Assembly (NCBI GenBank): GCA_963669155.1
Contig: OZ022586.1
Coordinates: forward strand, 62,001 to 126,000
Direction of reading: 5' to 3'
Origin: Arbacia lixula
Lineage: Eukaryota; Echinodermata; Echinoidea; Arbacioida; Arbaciidae
DNA: 64,000 nt
Numbering within the stretch: position 1 is the stretch's first letter; each line of letters opens with the position of its first letter. Positions 21,616 to 33,700 of this stretch are shown one piece after another. Both the position numbers and the translations under genes were made by a program. Under the pieces are notes generated by a model that made no database searches, was not told the DNA's origin, and saw nothing but the letters and a program-made list of their open reading frames with translations.

Positions 21616-22299
21616 TGAGAGAGAGACTAAAGAGAGAGAGAGAGAGAGAGGGGGGGAGAGAGAGGGGGGGGGGGGGAGGGGCAGGGGCCGTCGATAGGGA
21701 ACCATCGTTAGACGTTCTTAATTCTCATAACCATGAGTCTAGGCCTTCATAACAAAAAATAAAATTTTACTGTACTTCAACTTTTCAACATTCATGGCAG
21801 TGAAGGATCATTATTGCCCCATGCCTCCATGTGTCCGGAATGCTTGGGTATTGTCCGCGTCTCCCTAGTACGTAAACTCAATGGTGACATAATGGGTGTA
21901 ACAAATTAAGACCAGCCAAACAATCCCTCAGTAAAATCCCTATAGCAGCATTAAAAAAACAAAAGCAAAACTTAGTTCATCGCGACGGCTTCAATTGCAA
22001 CAACCAAATGACAACCTGAGACACACAAACGACACGGATCTCCTCGAATACTTTATTAAAGCTCCATAAACACTCTAAGACAAATCTTCTTGAAAGACAA
22101 ATCAAATGATTTAACGTCAGAAATATAATAAAACATGTATCGCTCCAGAGCAGCACAATGGTAGATGAGCACATACTTTGAATTTAATGCGGACAAGAGG
22201 TCGCCCAAAAAACTAAATTTCTGAGCAAATTAGCTGACAGCCTCAGTTTCAGGTTTTAACAAAATAGATGCACCGAAGACCTGCCACTCAAATTTTCAA
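20225..22299. other. Intergenic, simple repeats only
   Basis: Holds a compound C/A/(CA)n tract at 20398-20450, a GA-rich tract at 21457-21690 interrupted by ATAGTGAGAGAGAGACTAAA three times, and a G-rich end. Open frames over these tracts are low complexity. No gene recognised. Confidence 0.6.
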
Positions 22300-22321
22300 A
22301 TTTTCATGAGGCAAATACACT

Positions 22322-23017
22322 TTGGAAGTGAACTGTAGGGACCCTGGCATACGAGGAGGAGGTGTTGGAGTCTATGTTCACTCTATGTTGAAATATAAAA
22401 TTTTGTTGTATGATGTTAACTTTGCTGAATCATTATGGCTTGAGATTCAGATTGATAATTGCACAGTTGTTGTAGGTGTCATTTACAGAAAACCCAACAC
22501 TGATATTAACCAGTTTCAAGAGAGTTTATTGTCTGTGTTAGAAAAGATTAAAGTTGATAAAAAGTTATGTATTTTAATGGGTGATTTCAATATTGATTTG
22601 AATGATCCCAGCATAAACTCAGAAATGTTTGCTACATCCTTAGTATGTTTGGGGATGCATCACTGACTCATTCAGCCCCTTACCAGGGTAACACCCACAT
22701 CAGGTTCCTTAATTGATCATATCTACACAAACATGGTTGTAGAGCGCATATGTGCAGGTACAATTAAAACTGACATTTCAGACCACTTTCCTATATTTGC
22801 TATATTTGAAGATTGTTCAATAAAATTGCAACCACAAGGAGAAGTACAATATAGAAGTTATAAATATTATGAGAAAGAAAAGTTTTGTGATAGTTTACAT
22901 AGAGAACCCTGGGGAAAAGTATATGAATATACCGATGTAAATAAGGCGTATGATTTATTTGTACAATTGTTCATAAGTATTTGTAATCGATATGCTCCAA
23001 TTGTTATTATGTATTAA
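22322..23017 (+). pseudogene. LINE endonuclease-domain fragment with frameshift
   Basis: First frame open to 22666 (114 codons), covering the GVIYRKP and GDFNID motifs, where the Asp/Asn metal and phosphate residues of the DNase I-like fold are present. The frame is then broken near HHxLIQPLTRVTPTSG, and the SDH motif reads on in another frame to 23017. Confidence 0.8.
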
Positions 23018-23214
23018 TTATGTATTAATTATTGTAGTTTTATAGAACACCAATACGAGACAAGACAAAGGGAAAGTAAGAAGTTGAATGTGCCTAAGGT
23101 TAGGACCACACAGGGAAAATTTTCAGTTTCATTCAGAGGCACATGCTTCTGGAATGATTTACCCCTATCCATACGGGAGAAAGCATCAGTGTGCTGCTTT
23201 CGTAAAACTCTAAT

Positions 23215-23640
23215 ATCTCAAATGTTAATGGAATAATTCGTTGCTGTTGTTTTTTAAACCAGAGTTCTTGCCTTTTTATAAAGATTGTGTTAGATAATCC
23301 TTTATCTTTTTATTCAGTTATAGATACCAAAGCACTTATATTTATATTTAATCACAAAATATATTTTATACTAGATGTAGAATAGCTTATTCATTAGCTA
23401 TGTATTCAACATAGTATTTAGTGCATAGTATGTAGATATTATGTAGATAGAACATAGCATGTATTCAACATTTCTTCATTATATTGTATTATCATTAGTC
23501 TCGTAAAACTCGATATGTTAAATGTTAGTGAAATTAATTGTTTTGAACTTTTAACCAAGGTTCTTGCCTTTCTTGTAAACATTGTGTTTGATAATCCTTA
23601 ATCATTTTATTTAGTAACGATACCAAAGCTTTGTATGTAA
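23215..23640 (+). repeat. Duplicated segment in the LINE 3' untranslated region
   Basis: About 130 bp starting CGTAAAACTC (23209-23340) is repeated in diverged form at 23503-23640, with shared blocks GTTCTTGCCTTT, GATAATCCTT and GATACCAAAGC. Similar 3' region duplications occur in some LINE families. Confidence 0.7.
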
Positions 23641-23886
23641 TCACAGTATATATTTTACACAATATGTTTATTCGCTAGTAGCGTAAGTATGTATTCAACA
23701 TTTATTCATACTGTATTCTCATTCTTATGTGTATTAATGGTACCAGACACGATTAGCACTTTATGCTATTTTCTGGTTCCATTTATCCTCTTAATATTTT
23801 TGTAAAACCTTCAGTTTCGCAATGTTTTGTAATATATATTTTTTATTTGGATAATAAAACATCAAACTCAAACTCAAACTCAAACA

Positions 23887-25380
23887 CATTGGCATCATTA
23901 TATACAACTAGTTTGCTGCCCTCCACGTCAAGATATACATCAGTTCTCGATTCTGTCAGAAATCTCCGAAACGAAGGAAATTGTAAGTGAACAATACTTC
24001 CTTTTACAGGTGTTTTAGCAATGAGTTCCGATAAGTCACTTAAAGACGTCTGCCTTACTAGTGATTTGAATGTCGTGAGTGTGAGGTCGTATCAGTCAGA
24101 GTGCAACCGGTAAATATGAATGCCTGAAAATCTGGCTGATATGAAAATATTTGTATCGCGGAAGAGATAACATTATGATGCTTAATCAGAGGGGTCTATA
24201 GTGTAGGCTATAGCGATGGTAAATGTAGGGGACTTTTAATACGGCGAATTCAATGCCCGGCTGTGTGTGAAGTAGTGTGTCTATTTTTATTATGTCAACG
24301 TTAAGTAATGTTTGGATATCCTGAAGTAATGAAGTAATTCATTTTATCTTGCATGCCTGTCAAATAAAGATGGTACTTTTCTTTGATTCCAAATAAAACT
24401 AAAATCAAACTCTTATCGGGTCGTGAAAAGGGATCTTTCCTCGAAAACAAATTATATGAATTGTGTTGACCTACAGGGAGGACTATCATTGCCACAATAT
24501 TTGGTGGTAATGTATTCTGGATGTTATGTGTGATATGGGTGAAACTTGGCTTCTGTGTTCTGTTTGACTGAAGATAACCACTGAAAAGAAATCACTCTCT
24601 CTGTTCTTTCAGTCTTGTTTTTCATGAAAGTTCTTGACCAAATAACATCTGGGCCCTGTTGCATGAAACTTCAATGATAATGGCAACTTCTACGGAAACC
24701 TTGAATTTGATTGGCTGTACGTCCAGTGATGTTACCATGGTAGTTAGGCCTACCATTGATGGCAGAGTTACCATTAATGGTAAATTTTATGCAATGGTTA
24801 TTCAAAAGAATACAAGAGGGTCGGTTTGAGTCTATGGAATTTCCTTTATGATGTGTGCTTAACTCCTTGATTTGTCAGTTGTCACCTTGACATTGTTTGC
24901 CATAGTATGGACGAACTATAATACAGAAATGTGAGATTGTGGTAATGAGAATGACATAATTCTTAACACTAGGCTATTGTCACTGTTAACGTTATGCAAC
25001 TATAACATAATTGTTATCTGTAGGAGTTTTTTTTTTTTTTTTTTTTTTTTTTGTGGGGGGGTTGCCCTAAGATATAATGTTTTTAATTAGCAGTAACGGT
25101 ATTGTTTTGCAGTGCTCTTTTTCTTCACTGGCTTGGAGTCCAAGTCAGTGTCTCCGCTGCATCCGTCCTCAGACAAACTGTCTGCCAGGAGGCTCTAGAC
25201 TAGACTCAGGGGCTGGGTGCGGCTACAAGGTGCGCCAACTCAAGGGCTGATAAGTGCTAGTTCTTCAGCCCACCGTCTACCGTACTGACCGACGTATGAG
25301 CCGCATGCTTTTTTTCTTAAAAATCATTAGCATTAGCAGACCCAACACATACACATTTGTGGAACTATCTTTGTGTGACA
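23887..25380. other. Intergenic, with one diverged miniature-element copy
   Basis: Mostly non-coding. 24650-24805 starts GGGCCCTGTTGCATGAAACT and ends in ATTTTATGCAATGGTTAT with TTACCAT/ATGGTAA inner repeats. It looks like a diverged member of the family seen at 51700-51868. A T-run lies at 25027-25052. A motif GAAATTGTAAGTGAAC at 23976 could be a donor of an untranslated exon, but nothing else supports it. Confidence 0.5.
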
Positions 25381-25383
25381 ACA

Positions 25384-25757
25384 TCAAAGGGAATATACTA
25401 CACTGGGAAGACAAAAACCTTCAAAAAAGTGATTGTGAGCAATCCTCTTGCCAATGGTATTAAATTTATGTATTGTCAATTTTAGAAACTTTCTGAAAGT
25501 TATTTGCCCTCAAATGATCTACACTTGGAGTAATTAGTGATTAAATCACAAATCCTGAAAATGTTTGGGCCCAACAATCTGAGCATTTGTGATTTAATCA
25601 CCAATTACTCCAAATGTGGATCATTTGAGGGCAAATCACTTTCATAACGTTTCTTAAAATGAACAATACATAAATTTAAGACCATTGGCAAGAAAATTGC
25701 TCACGATCACCATTTTGAAGGCTTTTTGTCTTCCCAGTACACTATATTCCCTTTAAA
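25384..25757. mobile_element. Foldback miniature transposon, about 370 bp
   Basis: Near-perfect hairpin with arms of about 170 bp meeting near 25567 (CCTGAAAATGTTTGGGCCCA). The left arm runs AAAGGGAATATACTACACTG; the right arm reversed runs AAAGGGAATATAGTGTACTG. The right border reads TTTAA and the left TCAA, so the target duplication is unclear. No coding sequence. Confidence 0.85.
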
Positions 25758-25822
25758 CAATAAAATAGATGGCTTTGATAGCCATTCACAATTGACGTTA
25801 CTAAGTAAGCATTAGGACTAGA

Positions 25823-26045
25823 CTAATGAGAAAGCTAAGGCTCAAACTAGCAAACTCCATTAGATGCGGGCCCGCCGGGCCGCCATTGTTTCTTTGATCT
25901 CCGGCGGCCACGAGATGGCGATATGCACTTACGTGTTACGGTCTCATGTATGTACAGCCATTTCTTGGCCCCTGGAGATCAAAGAAACAATGGCAGCCCC
26001 CGTCAAACGGAGTTTGCTAGTTTGAGCTGTAGCTTTTTCATTAGC
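25823..26045. mobile_element. Second foldback miniature element, about 220 bp
   Basis: Inverted arms CTAATGAGAAAGCTAAGGCT and, reversed from the right, CTAATGAAAAAGCTACAGCT, with a further matching block GCCATTGTTTCTTTGATCTC. The loop holds GGCCACGAGATGGCG. Unrelated in sequence to the foldback just left of it. Confidence 0.85.
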
Positions 26046-26484
26046 GGTATCTTTGAGTTGTTTCAGACAAATACTACTCCTTGTGCTCTCTTAGTATTGA
26101 TAATTATGCTGGTGATGTGATTGAGATCGTATTATCGGTACATCAATTGTGTCACACTGGTTGGCTACATGTATCAGTATCAAAGCTACCTATTTTGTTG
26201 TTGAACGTTGTAACACAATGCATAGTCCCATACATTTGTATACATGTTTTTTTTTTTTTAATTGCGTGCTCAAAGTCGGGGTGAGGCTAATACTATGGTC
26301 ATTACGGTGGTTTCATTTCTTACAAGTTCGTACATACATGTGTGTGGAGAGACATAAAAAAGAAGTTTCTTCATTTAGGGTATTTCAGTGGTACCTTCCA
26401 GGGTTATATTGATTAATCAATTCGTTAGGAAAGAGAACTAGAGAATACAACTGTGCAGTCAGCTGGTATGCTTCTGGGCAATTC

Positions 26485-29400
26485 CATGATTTGTTACGTT
26501 ACACTTTATGGTCATTTTCAATCTAAGGTTGGCTTCTACAAGAAGATGCTTTGATATTATTTTTCTATTTTTGTAGTGTGAATACCTTTAGACAAAACCT
26601 ACTTCACACAATCAAACAGAATCATGAGACACTTTTCAGTAAGGAATAACAAGAACTTTAATTTTGGTTACGTTACACTAAGAGGACATGGAAAAAATGA
26701 CAAGATTTTGTCCCAAAAGTTTCCTCAAACTAGGTTCAACTGAAACAAACTGTGACATTCATGTTATTGCTGGTGTCTTGGCAAGTTATTTGATATGAAA
26801 TATTTTAGTAATAGCTTTCAAGTTTTGTACAGCAACAACAAAAACATGGTTAGTTACGTTACGGTTAGTTACGTTACACTTTGTCCATGCATTAAAAAAT
26901 TACATTTGGTCAAATTATTCTCACACCTAGGGTGCATATGGGGCTTCATTTATTTGAAACAGAAGTGCAGGATAGAAATACTGTTCAATTTAGCACTGAG
27001 TCTAACTCTTTTCTCTCCTAAACAACATTTTATGCCTCTAAAGGACTACGGTAATTCAGCCTTTGGTTTGCAGAGTAATCTGTTGTCAGATAGCAATGCA
27101 TGTAGTCCTGTATTGTGTGCAATTGATACCATGTAAGGCATCACATTCATGCAATATGCATGTTCAGGACTTTTAATAATTTCAAAAGAACAAAAACATT
27201 TCAATTGCCATGATATTTTAATTAGATATCTTTTAATATAGAATACAAATTGTGTTGATAAAACTTGTACAATGGGTTCTGTCTGGTCAGTATAGTAGTA
27301 AAATAGTCAATATGACATTATACTTTTTTAATTACACAAAATGTCATAAAGTGCACAGGGCAACTTCAAAAACATTGTGAATTCTTCAGTATACATTTGC
27401 AACACATCTTGTGCTTATATTTTGATAAAAATGTTATTAAAGTGGTAGATAAATGATCATCACTTCATTATTACATGTATGCCAAAACTCGCCACAAACA
27501 TATTTGCTCATACTTCCAAAGTAAAGTACATGTACAATATCAAACAGTGATGACCTACACATGTGCATCATAATACTACTGTAGATAAACATATTTAAAC
27601 AAAAGGGTTAAATAAAGGGTATCTTTCCCTTTTTGGTAATATGAATACAAAACAACAACATGTATGCACACACTAAGTAAATGTCTTTGTGATTACAAAC
27701 TTAATAAATGCCAGGTAACAGTGGTTCATTGTTCAAGCTATCTCACAGTCATTTGTTAGAGTTTCTTATGTCCGAACAGAAAATTTGAAGTGTCCCCTAT
27801 TGTTTGCAACCTCTAGGACATCGAGTTTGGAAATCATTTTGTCCTGCATGTAGTAGATAACATCTTTCTGAGTGGGCCATTTCCAGTATTTTCCTGCCCG
27901 TTGCATGACAGAAACCAGGAATTCCTCCCTTACCACCACAAATACGTCACCTGGAAATCTCTGCTCATCATGCTCCACGATGTATTAATCTCCAATGCCG
28001 ATTGACTTTTCTGAAGTTATTGGGGCAGCTTGTAGATGGGACATCATCATTGATATCTATGACTGAGTTGCAGCTATCCTTTGACAAAATGTGTGTCTCG
28101 ATTTTGCCATCAACTTCATCATCTTCGCAATGCCTGGAATTGCCTGTTCCTGTGCAAACACATCACCTAAATTGAGAGCTCCATTCCTCTCAACAATCTG
28201 AGCTGACTTGATTTCTCTGACAACTACATCCTTCATCCCCTGAGCAGCAGCAACGAAGCTCTCTGCATCCTGCACAAGACATTGCCTTGATAGAACTTTA
28301 CTCCACACGTGGCGTTTCACGGAGCCCCCGATGCCATCCACTGGACCCTTACCCATGAGAAGTACAGAAGAAATTGCAGCAGATTTGAACTTTGTGCTTC
28401 TTTTGCAGTGCTCCTATACCAAACCAGCTGCCACATACTGATTCACTGTGAAGCTGGTCCATCAGACCAAACAGACACAGATGTCACTTTTTCTGGCAGG
28501 TCTTCCAGAAGCAAATCCAAGTACGCGAGGACTGTGTCCTTAGAGTGGGTTAGATCATCTGATGCAATTACACGTGAGTGTGGGGAATCAGAATGCCACA
28601 CTGCTGCTGTGAAGAGACTGGCTTGGCGCTGATTCCAGTGCACACTCTGCACTTCGTCTTGAGATACGCACATATAATTCTCAGAGAAGTCAATCTGGAT
28701 CAATGCACTCTTGTCATGTTGCGTGTCTTGAGATGCTTTCTGATGCTCAGCACTGTCTTCGGATGTTGCAGAGATGCAGCACATGAAGAGCATGCTTTCA
28801 ATGGCATTATGGGTAGCCAATTGCCTTCTGCTGCCTTCTTTTGTCTAAATATATCCTAATATGCTGCCCAATTGCCACTGCATAGTGTTAAATCAGTGGC
28901 AAAACGGTTAGTTACGTTACATGGTCGGTTAGTTACGTTACATGGTTAGTTACGTTACACATTTTGAGTGCTTCTCAATTCACTATAGCACAATGTTATT
29001 GAATTACTTGGACTGTTATGATTTGGGGCCTATGCATAGGAGGAATTTTTAAAATATGAACATTCTGGGCAGTTGTTTTCTTTCCAGGAAAAACAAAGTT
29101 GATATTTTGGTTAGTTACGTTACATTGATTCGAAGGGGCTGAGATTTCCCAAATTTTGGGTCATTAGCAATCCCAATTCAAAGTTTTGATTCAGAATGCT
29201 GACAGATAACTACATTCAGTGATTGAATATGCCTGAATTGATTTGAAAGACCCTTCTTTGAATATTCAGTGATAAATTGAAAATTGTGTAAAGTTTTGTT
29301 CATAAATTCAGTCTGAAATATCAACCATGCAAAAACATTTTTTTTAAATATTTTCATGGAAGTGACGACATCTTAGACATTTTGCCAGTGTTCTTTAACA

Positions 29401-29770
29401 TATTCTCTACCTCAAAAAACAAATTTCACCTAGAAAATCAGAATTTTGAAATTTAGGGTCATGTCCACTAATTCATAGTATTGCCCCTCTGCTAGAAGAG
29501 ATCTCTGCAGACATGGTAGTATTGCCATGATATCGGATTTTAGTAAAATGTCATCAACCAATGCCTTGGAATCTGAAGTTGATTGGCCACATACAGGTGC
29601 TTTCATGTAAGAAATGCATGCAAATTTACAGCATTCAAGCAAATACGTTACAAATAATCACATCAAAGCTTGTCCAAGGTTTGTTCAACAAGCAACAAGT
29701 AATAGAGTCAGAATGCCACTCATTAAACGTGAATACCTTAAATACAGGTTAATGTAATGATACGTTACTA
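26485..29770. mobile_element. Putative DNA transposon remnant with TACGTTAC repeats
   Basis: About ten copies of TACGTTAC, several in the longer form GGTTAGTTACGTTACA, all in the same orientation, lie at 26494, 26669, 26855, 26870, 28911, 28933, 28949, 29116, 29644 and 29761. They cluster on both sides of a decayed transposase-like gene (27766-28860, minus strand). The grouping suggests subterminal protein-binding repeats of one element. Terminal inverted repeats were not found, so the borders are approximate. Confidence 0.5.
27766..28860 (-). pseudogene. Decayed transposase-like gene (widespread animal family, name not known)
   Basis: Minus-strand fragments in order: IQIDFSENYMCVSQDEV, ASLFTAAVWH, SVWSDGPASQ (28820-28443), then MGKGPVDGIGGSVKRHVW (28356-28057), and a C-terminal block KYWKWPTQKDVIYYMQDK ending NNRGHFKFSVRT (27978-27766). 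I recognise the DFxENY, SDGPxSQ, SHGKGPVDGIGG and NNRGHFK order from multicopy uncharacterised proteins of fish, corals and urchins. The acidic residues in the first two motifs could be DDE-type catalytic residues (inference). Breaks: a stop right after SDGPASQ and an extra G before GGTAAGGG (SHG/KGP). Not functional. Confidence 0.6.
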
Positions 29771-30313
29771 CTCAAAGGGAAAGTTGTGAATACATTACAA
29801 AAATGGCTTATTGATGAGAATGAAAATGCGACAATCATTTCCCAAATCCCCTGAATCATTTGAAGTACTTGAAATATACAGTACCCTCTGATATGATCCT
29901 ATACATGTACATGCTTTGTATTTAATGGACTTAACACCAGCCCCCCTTCCTGTGTGTCTGTGAAGCGACATGTATGTATGTTCATTATGTTTAGTGATAC
30001 AGTGCTTGAGGTCGTGGTCTCAATCAGGGATCATGGTGTGCAGGGACTAATGTTTATGCCTGACACGACAAAATTGAACACACTAAATTGTGCTGAACGT
30101 TAACCCAGCAAGGAAAATAAGGATTGATTTTTTAAAAGGGATTGTTATGTTGTTAGTGGTTATGATATGTTGTGGTTATGTTATGTTAGGTTAGTGTTGT
30201 GTTGTTTAGAGTGGCCAGTTTTTTGCATGATATTGATAGAACAGTGATTTGGCCTTGGCTCTGTGTGTATTACATGTATGTTTGATAGGTTTCTCTCTGT
30301 GTTGTTCTTTCAG
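29771..30313. other. Upstream of the first recognised ITGB1BP1 exon, nothing identified
   Basis: AT-rich sequence ending in TTGTTCTTTCAG, the acceptor used at 30314. No exon or promoter element could be fixed. Confidence 0.5.
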
Positions 30314-30717
30314 ATAAGAGCACATAGCTACCCACAACCAGACTGATGCTCCTGACTTTTCCAGTGACTCCTCTGAGTAGAGACATCTCTCTTAGCTAAG
30401 AGGGAGAGAGCCCATTGCAGCAACGCCCCTACCAGACACTGACTACACCCACACCTCCAGCTGTATATAGATAGACCTTAGACTCCACTTCCCTAGCTCT
30501 CTGCTGTGCTGCTGGCAGCACAGGCTCACAGCGCCCCCATGTGTTCATGAGCTGCTGCGCCAGGTGCCTTATGTTCAAGAGGCGACGTGAGGGCGGTGCC
30601 AGCACTCACCAGGGGGGGTTGGTTGACCAGAATGCGGTGCCCCCACGCCGCCCCTCCATCCCACCACAGCAGGAAGCACACCCGCATCACAGCAGCAACA
30701 ACTCAGCACAAGTCCGG
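30314..30717 (+). CDS. ITGB1BP1: ITGB1BP1 exon with 5' leader and start codon
   Basis: Acceptor TTCTTTCAG precedes 30314, so transcription starts further upstream. The leader has an upstream ATG at 30345 opening a 17-codon frame and another ATG at 30539 opening a 3-codon frame. The main ATG is taken at 30571 (MFKRRREGG) by likeness to the family; an in-frame ATG at 30547 would add MSCCARCL. The exon ends CAAGTCCGG with donor GTGAGT, phase 0. Confidence 0.8.
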
Positions 30718-33700
30718 GTGAGTAAATGCAACGCAGCAAGAATAGAAACATACAAATGTTGCTGAGGCTGTGCCATTACGATTCATAGCTGTTACCTGCA
30801 ATACGCTTCAAATGGGCTTCCTACACACATGCGCTGTTATTTAGAGCACAGCCATCATGATTGTTAGCTCGCTACATGTAGGTACAGGCCCAGTTCATCT
30901 TTTGTCTGCGTTTTGTTTGCTTTTTATCCTTTCCGACTTGTCTTGCATCATTTTGTTGGCCTGTGTTTAGGGCCATGGAATATGGGCCTTGAGAAATTAA
31001 GTGCTCATGAAATGGTTGGTGTTTTCACAGCTCGCGACAATATGTGGTCCTAGGCTGGAGTTCCAAAATTGCTTTGAAGTCTTCAAGTAAGAAGGTGCTA
31101 AATCTCCTAGTGGTAAAGTTTGAGAGGATTTGATGACCACATTCAGTGTGCATTTACTAGCCAATGGAGGAAGGGGGTTATTTTTTTAAGTGCCATTTGC
31201 ATTTAAGAAATCTCATCTGGACCTTACCACAAGTTTCCTCCTTAATCTGTGGATGCACAAATCAAACATGCATGCCTACAAAGATGTTTGTTGCTTACAG
31301 TTGTCTGTGTTATGAATGACATAGGACAGGGGGTGGCTCTCCTACATATTCTTCCATCTCCTTCCGTACGTGCATTCTGGAATTACCAGTATTCCTAAGA
31401 TGCTAATTTATATAAATTTCAATGAAAAAGTAAGGAGAAAACTTAAAAAGGATGTAAGAGGAAAGTTAGGATGGATTTTGTAACACCACACAATTTGTGC
31501 AGACTCACTCAAATCTGTATTCTAATCTGTTATCCTAATGCACAGTTGGTTAGTTGGCTTGTTCATTGCATGGTTTTTAGTGTTGTAGTGCAAAGGGTGT
31601 ATTTCATCTTGCTAGTACATTCTCACACCACAAGAGGCTTATCTGCACCATAGCAACAACAACAGGGCAATTCAACAGGTTTGGTTAAAGTTGTGTAACA
31701 TGAGTAACCAAAGCTTCTTTATTTTATATTCTGTCATAGTTTTGCAAAAATTATGTAAAAAATTATTTAGGAAGCAAATAGTCCACCTTTCCATGACACG
31801 CAATCATATCCTCAGCACAGAAACTTCTTTTTCAATCAAATAAAGAAGCATTGGTTACTCATCTTACATGACTTTAACCAAACTTGTGGAATTGCCCAAC
31901 ACAATAAAGTGCATAGTAACAGAGTGATAAACATTGTGCTTGATCATAATACATCATGCAAACAGCTGAACATGATCATCACATGAGCATCACTGTTAAA
32001 TACAGCAACAAGAGGCACATGTGCCCTTAACAACTCTGCCAATGAGAACAAGATCAATGCAATCTTTTAAGTACATTGATACTGAAACATTGTCTACATG
32101 CATGCCCCTTCATAACTCAGCATGTCTGCATTCAGAAAGAGCTATTGTTTTCCACACATATTTTGTTGAACACATCCCAAATGTCACGATGTGTGTAGTG
32201 ATGTACTTCATGCTAGTAGCTTGGCAGTTGAAATTTGTGTTGACACAGTTTTATTCTAAAAACTATTTTGACTTCTCATTTTGAAATGCAGACCATCTGT
32301 TTTGCAGGAAACCTTGCACATTATATGAACTTGTGTGTGAATATTTTCACATCCAGAAAATCATACTGACGCATAAGCACTCCTGTGATAAGTCTCATCT
32401 TGGATCTCACCAGGAACTTGGTTGAGCTTAATCATGAATCATGAATAAATGTTTGCACAGTATGGAGAATCCTGTATATAAATAACACCATGTGTTTTTA
32501 TGACAAAAGAAAAAAAAAGAGTTATGAAAATGGAAATGAGAACAGTGGCTTAGAGCACAATATGGAAGTGGTTAATAATCTGATTTGTGGTTGTGATTTC
32601 CGAGCATGAGGCTTTGGCTGTGCATTGACGGTAAACTGGGCATTCCTGGGTGGGAATTGAGAACAACCTGCTGAGACCCAGATGTACACAGGGGCAGTGG
32701 GAGCAAGCTGTACAGGAGGCTGCCCTCTCTGGCTGAGGCAGCTTTGCAAGCCTATCTTTCAATCTTCATGTGGTCTGTTCATACATGCATGCTGTTAACT
32801 CTGCGCCATTGAGGCATTGTACACACAAACCACATAGAGGAGCAAATTGTCAGGCACAAAAAGGGTTAAACTTGGTATACTGTCTGTAGACTCTCCATGC
32901 AATGTGGCTTCAAAGGGTTAAACTTGGTATGCTGTCTGTAGACTCTCCATGCAATGTGGCTTCAAAGGGTTAAACTTGGTATGCTATCTGTAGACTGTCC
33001 ATGCAATGTGGCTTCAAAGGGTTAAACTTGGTATGCTGTCTGTAGACTGTCCATGCAATGTGGCTTCAAAGGGTTAAACCTGGTATACTGTCTGTAGACT
33101 CTCCATGCAATGTGGCTTCAAAGGGTTAAACTTGGTATGCTGGCTGTAGACTGTCCATGCAATGTGGCTTCAAAGGGTTAAACTTGGCATGCTGGCTGTA
33201 GACTGCCCATGCAATGTGGCTTCAAAGGGTTAAACTTGGTATACTGTCTGTAGACTCTCCATGCAATGTGGCTTCAAAGGGTTAAACTTGGTATGCTGTC
33301 TGTAGACTGCCCATGCCATGTGGCTTCAAAGGGTTAAACTTGGTATGCTGTCTGTAGACTCTCCATGCAATGTGGCTTCAAAGGGTTAAACTTGGTATGC
33401 TGTCTGTAGACTGTCCATGCAATGTGGCTTCAAAGGGTTAAACTTGGTATACTGGCTGTAGACTGTCCATGCAATGTGGCTTCAAAGGGTTAAACTTGGT
33501 ATGCTGTCTGTAGACTGTCCATGCCATGTGGCTTCAAAGGGTTAAACTTGGTATACTGGCTGTAGACTGTCCATGCAATGTGGCTTCAAAGGGTTAAACT
33601 TGGTATACTGGCTGTAGACTGTCCATGCAATGTGGCTTCAAAGGGTTAAACTCGGTATGCTGTCTGTAGACTGTCCATGCCATGTGGCTTCAAAGGGTTA

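Larger units (their letters stand above)
22300..23886 (+). mobile_element. Non-LTR retrotransposon (LINE) remnant, 5' truncated and internally deleted
   Basis: 22322-23017 encodes part of an apurinic-type endonuclease (EEP) domain: RGGGVGVYVHS, GVIYRKPNTDINQF, CILMGDFNIDL, and in a shifted frame SLIDHIYTN and ISDHFPIFAIF. 23033-23236 encodes the extreme C-terminus of a LINE polyprotein (NVPKVRTTQGKFS, FRGTCFWNDLPLSIREKA) and a stop. The reverse transcriptase between them is gone; the joint shows a doubled TATGTATTAAT. A 3' untranslated region follows and ends at 23861-23886 in (CAAACT)n, a tail typical of CR1/L2-like elements. The exact clade is unresolved. Dead copy. Confidence 0.85.
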
